DNA of 64,000 bases from Stichopus chloronotus (Eukaryota > Echinodermata > Holothuroidea > Aspidochirotida > Stichopodidae), in contig CM037840.1 of NCBI GenBank assembly GCA_021234535.1, forward strand, positions 272,909-336,908, read 5' to 3'. A model generated the notes under the pieces. It made no database searches and was not told the origin of the DNA. It worked only from the letters and a program-made list of their open reading frames with translations. A program made the position numbers and the translations under genes. Of this stretch, positions 52,108 through 61,100 are shown in pieces. Position 1 is the first letter of the stretch. The number at the start of each line of letters is the position of its first letter.

Positions 52108-55100
52108 AATCATCAATATCATCATTATCATCATCACTGCCATCATCAATATCATCATTATCATGATCATCATCATTATAATCATCATCATCATCATTAT
52201 AATCATCATCATCATCATCACCACCATCGTCGTCATCAAAGGAACATTGGCAACCACAGATCATTGCTCCAAAATCCTCGACAAAAACACACAGGATAGC
52301 ACCCACGCTCCCCGATTCAATGTTGAAATTGTCTGTATCTGGTTGCAACAACATTGGTCTGTCAGGAAGGATGTTTGGAAGACCATGATATGTATCGCTT
52401 CGAGTGTAGGTAACAGTGTCCCATACTTTTTGTCCAGGATTGCACCCTATTCACTGCTAGGCAAATAGTGCAACACTACTGTTAACCTCTCCACCGTCCT
52501 TACTAATATCAGTGAGTTAATCTGACCATAATTGTTCCTCTTTGAGTTATGGTCACTATTCACACAGCCATAATTTCTCTGATGTATCATACCTCAGACT
52601 GCATCCCAAAATTCCTCGCTAACACTCAGTTTTGACTCAGAATTAACTTCAGTTAGATCACTATCACATGATTAATTGATGACACTAAAAAGTCTGTTTT
52701 TCCAGCTCAAAAAAAGATAAGTGTAATATATCTTATTTACCGACCTCATAACCTTTGGCCCTTTTAAACACCTCAAGTTGATTTCACTTCACTCAGGTAG
52801 CAAACAATGACACAGTCAATTTATACTGTACATATCACATGCCTCATTTCTTTGAAGCTATATTCTGTACAATGGGCAGGCTATTTTATAGCTTTTATGC
52901 TCACAGGCAAAAAACAGCATACTTGAGAAGGGAGAAAGGTTCTCTGACTAATAAAATCACATTTTAAAGTGCTTCAGTTCGGTTTGTATAAGCTACTTTG
53001 ATGTTTGCCCAAGAAAAAGAAAACAACATACAAACCACAACATTTCCTAAAAGAAATCTGAGGTGATTTGTACTGCCTCTTCAGCCTAGAATGCATTTTT
53101 AAAGCATTAGAAGACATGATCATTTCATGTTTAGTGGTTGGCTAAAGTGATAATATTCGTGTTCAGAATTTACTTGGATGTAAATTCACAATCATTCTCA
53201 AGTAATTCTCTACATTTACCAAAATCTTCACATGAACTGATACTGTACACTATCTGACTGAAAATATCCATTAAACATGAGCAGAAATTAGAGACAAAAA
53301 ACATTCAGGAAAGGAAGACTTTTTAAGCCCAATTTATGAATGAGCTTGGAATTGGTGGCACATAATATCTATTATTTGAAGAACATATGTATTCATTTGT
53401 TGATATTCTGGTGATTTCTGGAATTTTAGAGGATTTCCAAGAGGCCTGACAGGATTTTGTTACCCATGTGTGTATACGTGGAGATTTTGGAGAAAGCGGA
53501 ACTGTAATAGCCAATCTCCAATAGCCTCTAAACTATAACGGTAGTCTAAACTGTAACAGTATACAGTATCTGTAATGCACAAAAAACATAAAACTGAAAA
53601 TCAAAACCAGACCTGCACAGGTTAAATCCAGTCCACTCCACTGCCCGTCCGGTCCACAAGTCCTGACGGAGGAGGACAGCGATGGAACGGAGAGGACCAG
53701 GCCTTCATTGCAAGTGTAAAGGCAGTTGCTTCCGAGAGCTTCACCATTGGTGCACCTTATCTCACCGCCGACCAGAGTTCCAATCAGGGTACGGCAGGAT
53801 ATTACAGTCTCCTCTGTATTAAGGATAAAAGATGCCTGAATAATTTAGCCATTTGCTGAGATGGGAATTACTTTATTATTGACATTCAGCAGTTGAAATA
53901 GAAGTTCCGATTGTTCTTAGGAATTTTAAAGAGGGCTTCAGAAAGGGGCAATAAGGATAATACAGACCAGTGTTTTCATCTGTTCGTAAAATCAAAATAG
54001 CTTAATATCTGACCCATACCGATCTGGTACCTGAGTATGTGACGAGAATTAAGTTCTACCTTCAACACAGGCATTTTGACAGTTACCTCACGGTTTGTGT
54101 GGAGAAGTGTAGTTAGTGTAATACCCACACTTTCTCATCAGATTGTTTTTCATACTATTTTCTATTTTGATTCACTTCAGATGGTAGCAGAGAAAGATTG
54201 AACAAAGTGTAATGCAATCAATGTTTTAGAAAAATTTGTGGAGAAATGAACTACTGTAATAAATAAGTCGAAACATCCGTTGGTGATCGATTCACATACA
54301 GTTAAATATCTTTCTTTTCCCATCAAAACAGATACATAAATATTGACCAACGGAATTAATCATTGTCATTCACAGTGAGAAGGAATCAGGCAGTATGTTA
54401 AAATATATATGAAAAGGTCAGGGAGGTACCAAAATTACTTGTGAAAAAAGTGTTGACATATCAGGAATGGTTTATGACAGACTCTTGTTAATTGCAGTAC
54501 AGAAACTTTGTAGAATTCACGCTACATTCACATACACATCCAGGTTTCATTTGTTAAAGCTTCTGTTTTCTAGGTTGAATATTTGGAATTAAATTCAAAT
54601 AAAGACACATTATTTCATATCAGCCTCAAAAACTAATAGAAAGTGGACATGTATGTTAATTCTATGAACATGACTGATTAGCACTGAAGTAAAACTAACC
54701 TATACATGTTAGAGCTGAGCCTGTCCAAAGCCCTGTCTCAAGACACCGTCTCCCCTCATTCTGGACGTCACTGACCCTGAACCCTGAGTCACAGACGGTG
54801 ATGCAACTGCTACCGACGTTGGTCATATCACTGCATGCGATCATACCATTGGGTGGTGTTTCTAGCGGAGGGCAACCTCTTACTGTACAAAAAGCCATGA
54901 TAAAAAGTGGAAAGGATGTGTTTCTGAAAATGAATCAAGACCATTTCCACAGAAAGAAAAAAAAAACAACAGAGGTATGGTAATTTCAGGAGTCACTTAA
55001 TCTGTGTTTTGGATGACACATTTCTGCACTTAGTAAGTTCTTGGATAAACACAGGTCTGTTGAATGTTCTTAAAAGTTGGTTTATTTATTCGGAAATGGT

Positions 55101-58100
55101 TCACACCCATGTTAGAGCAGCAAGTATTTTTGGATGCAACTGAAGAAAAGTGCAAGTAAAGTGAAGAAAAGTGCCAGTAAGCTGCAAGTATTAAAGGTTA
55201 CTATGTGTGACCTTTGTCATTTTTCAGTAGAAATCTCAGCTGCACTTCGAATCTAGGTTCGCTCAAGAACTTAACACCTTGTCTGGTTTTCCAGAATAAC
55301 TTGATTGGCAACTTAACAAATTAATTTAGTGTGACAAAGTTCTTGTGGTTGAAAAAACAAAACGTACATAAAATGCGATCAAGTGTCAAAATATTGAAGT
55401 AATCAGTTGAAAATGTATGAAGCCAATGTGACGTTTGCCGACCTAAAATAACTAATGACATGCCCGACAATGACATCAATATTTCTTCCAAGGATAGTAC
55501 AGACTCGGAATATTGGGCACACTCAATAATTTAAGCGGGAAGGATTACCAGTTTTACAAAGTTGATCAACCGCCACTCCCTTGATATTTCTTTGACAATT
55601 TTACATCATTTTAGTATTTAAAGTTATAGAAACTATAACTTTTACTTTACGTAAAAGCTGAACTAAAAATACACAACTTTAATATAGCAAAAACAAACTT
55701 GAGTACATAAACTCACATATTTTATCATTTCCTAGTGTAGTGTTGTTGTTCTTTTGCATTTGTGAGGTCTGTTTGTCTCCACCTATTATCTACGGCAGCT
55801 CTCATTTTCAAGCATATGATATTTTTGAGGCCTGCTGTACCTACAGTATCTTTCCAAAGAATACTGTACAGTATTCCCTCCTCATGGTAGAAACAGCTTA
55901 ATCTTTCTACAAAGAAACTGACTCAAATTCTTACTCATGCATATTCATCAAATTTGACTGCATATGCTTTGTCTTACTGTTACATGGTACCACCTAGCTA
56001 TAGTCACAAATATTAGAAAAAAAACACAAAAACAGATCATTTCATGTTTGTTGATATTTAAACCTTGCATACAGAGAGTATGTGATAAATATTTATAATT
56101 ATAAATATTCATGAACGAGCCAGGCGGTATGCAAATTACTTACAAATGCAGGAAGGAGGACTTCCGGTCCATTGTCCATTTCGACATATACGAGCCAACA
56201 AATTTCCCCCTTGCTCTAAAGTGAACCCGTCCACACATCTGAAGGTACAAATGCTCTGATCGGCATTGGCACGGGAACATGACATCGTTGAATTTTCTAT
56301 TTCGACTAGCAATGGACAAGCAGGCACTGCAAAGGAAATATTGAATTTTTCAATATTTTTGGTTTTGTTTCCAAGCGAAGAATGTTGCTTAGTAAATGAT
56401 TAGACAATGTGCAAATATATTCTTGTAAAATCCATAACAGAGAAAACTTCAACAACTTTAAGTCTGCTCGCAGTCTTTTTGCGCAGATACAGATAATCTG
56501 AAACCACAAGACTTTTTGAAAAGGCAAACCGTTCTCACTACTTCTGTTTGATTTACAAGCCCATTTAACCATATTATCATCCTTTTTAGTACAAAACATT
56601 TGAAAACAAACATTTGAGAAGATTGAAATGAAACTTACTTTCACAGAGAGGAGCGACATTTGTCCACCTCTGGTCCTCTTGACAGACCCTGTCCGGCAGA
56701 CCGAGGAGAAAGAATGGAGAGTTGCATGTGTGGGTGCAGCGACTGGACACCTCATTGCCCATGGTACAGGATATGACCCCATCAACCAACGGATCAAGAG
56801 GAGGGCATGTCATGCTGTATATGGCAGAAAAAAACTTATACAAATTTTTGGTTTTCATATTCCTTTTAAAGCAGGAATATGATTGAAATTTGTTAAATGA
56901 AAGTCAAATTCCGCAGAATATGTCACAGACACTACAAAAAACAAGCCTTGTTAAAGCCTCATTTTTGCATACATGCATATTCATATCTATTCCCATTGAT
57001 CTGTCTGATTTCACGTAATGGTGATTGACTGCTGCGCCTTCTTGTAAAGCCTGAATTTTGTAGGGCCAACAAAAATGTCTAGGCAATTTTCATATTAAAC
57101 TATGTGGAAGATGAGAGCATAATTCTCTTTCAGATTTTGTGACAGGTGATTTTTTTTTCCATATTCTCTCAAGCTTCCCTGAAACATTGCTGAAGAACAA
57201 AAGTAGATGACCAGGCAATTGGCTATACTGTACATCTCATATTCCAGCTTTAAAGTGTCAGTCTTTAGTACCAAATCTGGAAAGGGATGCAGCAAAAAGT
57301 AAAAAAAAAAGTAAAAATTAAGGGGCAAAGCTTTGAAAAAGTTTCTGCAATTGTATACTTTATGTCAAAAACTTATAATGTGAAACATTCAACCACTGAT
57401 CTTGAACAGAAAACATGATTTTTTTCACATCAAGGGAACATAACTTAAAATTTTCATAACCTGAACTTTTACACAGTTTCATCTGTAAACTGTAGGAAAG
57501 TACTACAAACTGTTTGTAACAGCTGTGTCTTTTACACCCAATAGACTATTGATTGACCTCAAAAAAAAAAGATATCAAACAAGGTATGGTTAGCATCACA
57601 GGTATTATATGGTTAGCATCATAGGCACTATATGCTTAGAATCACAGTTATTTAATGGTTAGCATCGCAGGCACAATATGGCTTGCATCATAGGCACGAA
57701 ATGGTTAGCATCACAGGCACTATATGATTAGCATCACAGCTACTATATGGTTAGAATCACAGGTATGGTTAGCAGCATTATTTCAAATCCAATTTCAGTA
57801 GATGTTAGGGCACACACAGAATAAATGTCGCAAAAAATAAAATCACTTTGTTCATTTGATATTCTGCAAAAGAGTTCCGCAAATTTCGGTGATTCTCTAT
57901 GGTCCCACAGATTGTGGTTGCAATTGCTGAAGTATAGAAATACTCTGACCGAGATTGAAATTGAGGAGAAGCCTTTGCCTCTGTTTTACTGTCAGGATAC
58001 AATGTAGGGAGCAGTGTTGTTGTAAAGTGTCTTCCCTAGTGCAGTGAACTTTTGAAAATCCTCAAAAGATGCATCCACTAGTTTTGTTTTAAGGGTACAT

Positions 58101-61100
58101 TAGATTCACCCCCCCTCATTGTGGGAGTGTGATCTTTATCTGACGGGCGTAGATAAGAAATGGTCCTCTCAACAATATGGTGTAAAGGCGCGTTCACACT
58201 ACAACGATATCAGATCGGATTACGATCCGATTTTTTTTATTTTTAGTAAATATCTTCTCCATCTCTGATCGGAAAGAACCAAAAATTTTCCAACTTGTGT
58301 AAATAAATGATTTGTATCGCATGACTAAGAAAATCAAATTTATACTAATTATTTCCTGACGTCACACCGACAGACAGCTTTTATCGGACGACGCGTGTCC
58401 GATAAAAGCTGTCTGTCGGTGTGACATCACCAAATAATTAGACAACATTTCATTTTCGTGGTCCTCTGGTAAAAATCATATCTTTACACAAGTTGACAAA
58501 TTTTTGGTTCTTTCCAATCAGAGATGGAGAAGATATTTACTAAAAATAAAAAATGGATCGTAATCCAATCCGCTATCGTTGTAGTGTGAACGCGCCTTAA
58601 GAGTGTCTATATACTGTATCAAAACTATGACAAGAAGAACAACACACAAATGGATGACAGAATATTAAAGGCACAAACTCATGGAACACTAGGCTGTTTT
58701 TACAGTAATCAGTGCTAGTAAAACTGTCAGATATGGTCCACCTTAGTAAAAAAATTAATCTCTGAGATTCAAGCGACCCTGGATCTATCTTTGAACAGAG
58801 GTAAAAACAGTGTAGTTTCTGTTACATATCTTGATGAATTTGTTTAAATGGAAGTATGGCAAACTTTTAGAAGAGATTGAAAATGAAATTAAGAATGTAG
58901 CAGTAGATTCAAACAATCAAAAATGTTTAGAGACCAGGGTAAGTCTTTAATATTCAAGATATATTTGCAGATCAATATTAACCTCTGACTTTGTGATACA
59001 AAATAATTTCTTACAACCAAAACTTCAGTGAAATAAACACAATTAAGAAAGTAAAGACTTCTTTGAATATTTTTCCTTAGAGGACGATTGTTAATGAAGG
59101 AAAAAAAGAGCCAAATTCACCAAATTCCTTGACAAAGGAAACATAAAGATTAGAAAAACTAAGTTCCACAAGTTTAAGGGAAACAAGGTGTTCAAAATGC
59201 ACCAACAGGGCAAAGAAATACAATAGTTTTAATCATTGCTAAACCATTCAGTCTTATCAACGAACATCTACAAAAACTTCATTTCCTAAAAACATCACAC
59301 GTACGATGAGTTATGGAACATGAATATGAATTTTTGAAGGTTTGGGTGATCAAATTATTCTTCTGCTACAAGGAAGTGAAGTTCTATCTGTGAGAAACTT
59401 ATTTCTTGTAAACAAGACCTTCCAAGATTAATTTGAATAATTCATCATTGCGTTGACACCTATTGGTTTCAAATCTCTGATTTGTTTTTCTGCAAAGTAA
59501 ACACCTTATTTCCCACTAAGAAACAGTCAGTGTGAAGCATAGCCACCAGAAAGCTTATATATATATAACTTACATTTTTGTAAATAAAATAGTCATGTAT
59601 TCAAGAAATTAACTGCACTCAAATCACTTTTTACATTTGTTTTGCTTTAAATTTCCTTAAAAAAGGAAACAAAGATTCTCAACATGAAATGTAACATATT
59701 CACCAAATTTTATGGATTTTTTTAAATCTGTTTCCATTTCAAAGGAATGACTTCAACATCTTGAACCAGTTTTAAAGAGGATCAATAGACTGTCTTTAAT
59801 ATTCCTGTCATTTGGTACTTTTTGTAATATTCTTTGAATGCAACAAATTTTTAAAATACAAGAAGGCAGAAAAAAAAGTATGACATCCAGCAAATGCACC
59901 ATGAGAGAAGGAATTTTGGTTTGAAAAGAAAGAAAGTACTCACCCTTGATATGAGGTATACAATTTTGTTTACTACTGACAGTATACACGTTAACACAAG
60001 TTTAATGAGAAGTAAATAGTGAAGAAGATGAACAGATGAGGAGCAATTCAACAGTTACAACTGAGATTATGATCAGACCCTCACAGGCACATTAGACCAC
60101 AAGCTCACCCTGATGTTGTAGGAGGTTGGCATATGTTCCAAGGTAGGAAAATGTTCACCTACTTTATGTTTTTCTAAGCATATAACTACAGCTAACTGAA
60201 ATGTTTTACATTTTATCTCAATAGATCTCAGTTGCACACTACCTCATATATCATATATTTCACTGTGTTATTCGTCATCAATTAATTGTGTCCAGCATGT
60301 GAAGACAAATTTCTCGTAAACTAACCCCATCCCTCCCAACTATTCTCCCTAAGTTTCCAATGAGTATACATGCTTTCAGAAATTCTGTTGGAAAACATCT
60401 CTAGAGTTTTGTTCTCACATTACATCATCTCTATTTCACCGAAAATACCCTGCGGACCACTTTAAAGGGTATGTTAGTACTCAGAAGCAGAGGAGGCTGA
60501 TGAAAGTGGGGCTGATGAAAGTCGGGGCTGATGAAAGTGAGGGCTGATGGAAGTAGGGGCTGATAAATGTGGGGCTGATGGCTGTGGGGCTGATGGATGT
60601 GGTGGCTGATGAAAGTGGGGCTGATGAAAGTGAGGGCTGATGGAAGTAGGGGCTGATAAATGTGGGGCTGATGGCTGTGGAGCTGATGGATGTGGTGACT
60701 AATGAAAGTGGGATTGATGGAAGTGGGACTGATGGAAGTGGGGCTGATGGAAGTGGGGGCTGATGAAAGTAGAGGCTGATGAATGTGGGGCTGATATATG
60801 TGGAGGGATATTGTCAAATGACAGTGAGTGGGGTTGACCAGGATAAGGGATGATGAAACTAATATGAGTCAGTAAGAACAATTTGGGTTGAGCAAAGTGG
60901 GGACTGATGGGTGTGAGGCCAGAGGGGATGATGTGGTCTAATGGCAGTGATGGGGGCTGACTGGACTGGGGGATACAAGGGATCATGTGGTCCAGTCTGT
61001 GTGATGGGAAGTGATGGTAGAAACAGTTCATTTTACTTACCTTCCTGGCAACGATCTCCCGTAAAGGGCGAAGGACAACGACACATAAATCCTTCACCTT

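Larger units (their letters stand above)
56815..61040. other. 4.2-kb intron between EGF and CCP1 exons
   Basis: It holds a minisatellite (57.58-57.78 kb), a fold-back MITE (58.19-58.60 kb) and a second minisatellite (60.48-60.80 kb). I searched for a phase 1 to phase 2 exon that would repair the frame but did not find a convincing one. Confidence 0.55.

Noticed and set aside
51886..52300. Poly-Asp, poly-His, poly-Met and poly-Ser open frames, tempting as acidic or metal-binding proteins
   Set aside because: All arise from one ATC/GAT trinucleotide repeat read in different frames.
60431..60817. Repetitive HQP/ISPTF minus-strand frame of 128 codons, like a low-complexity secreted protein
   Set aside because: It is the translation of an ~18-bp minisatellite within an intron.
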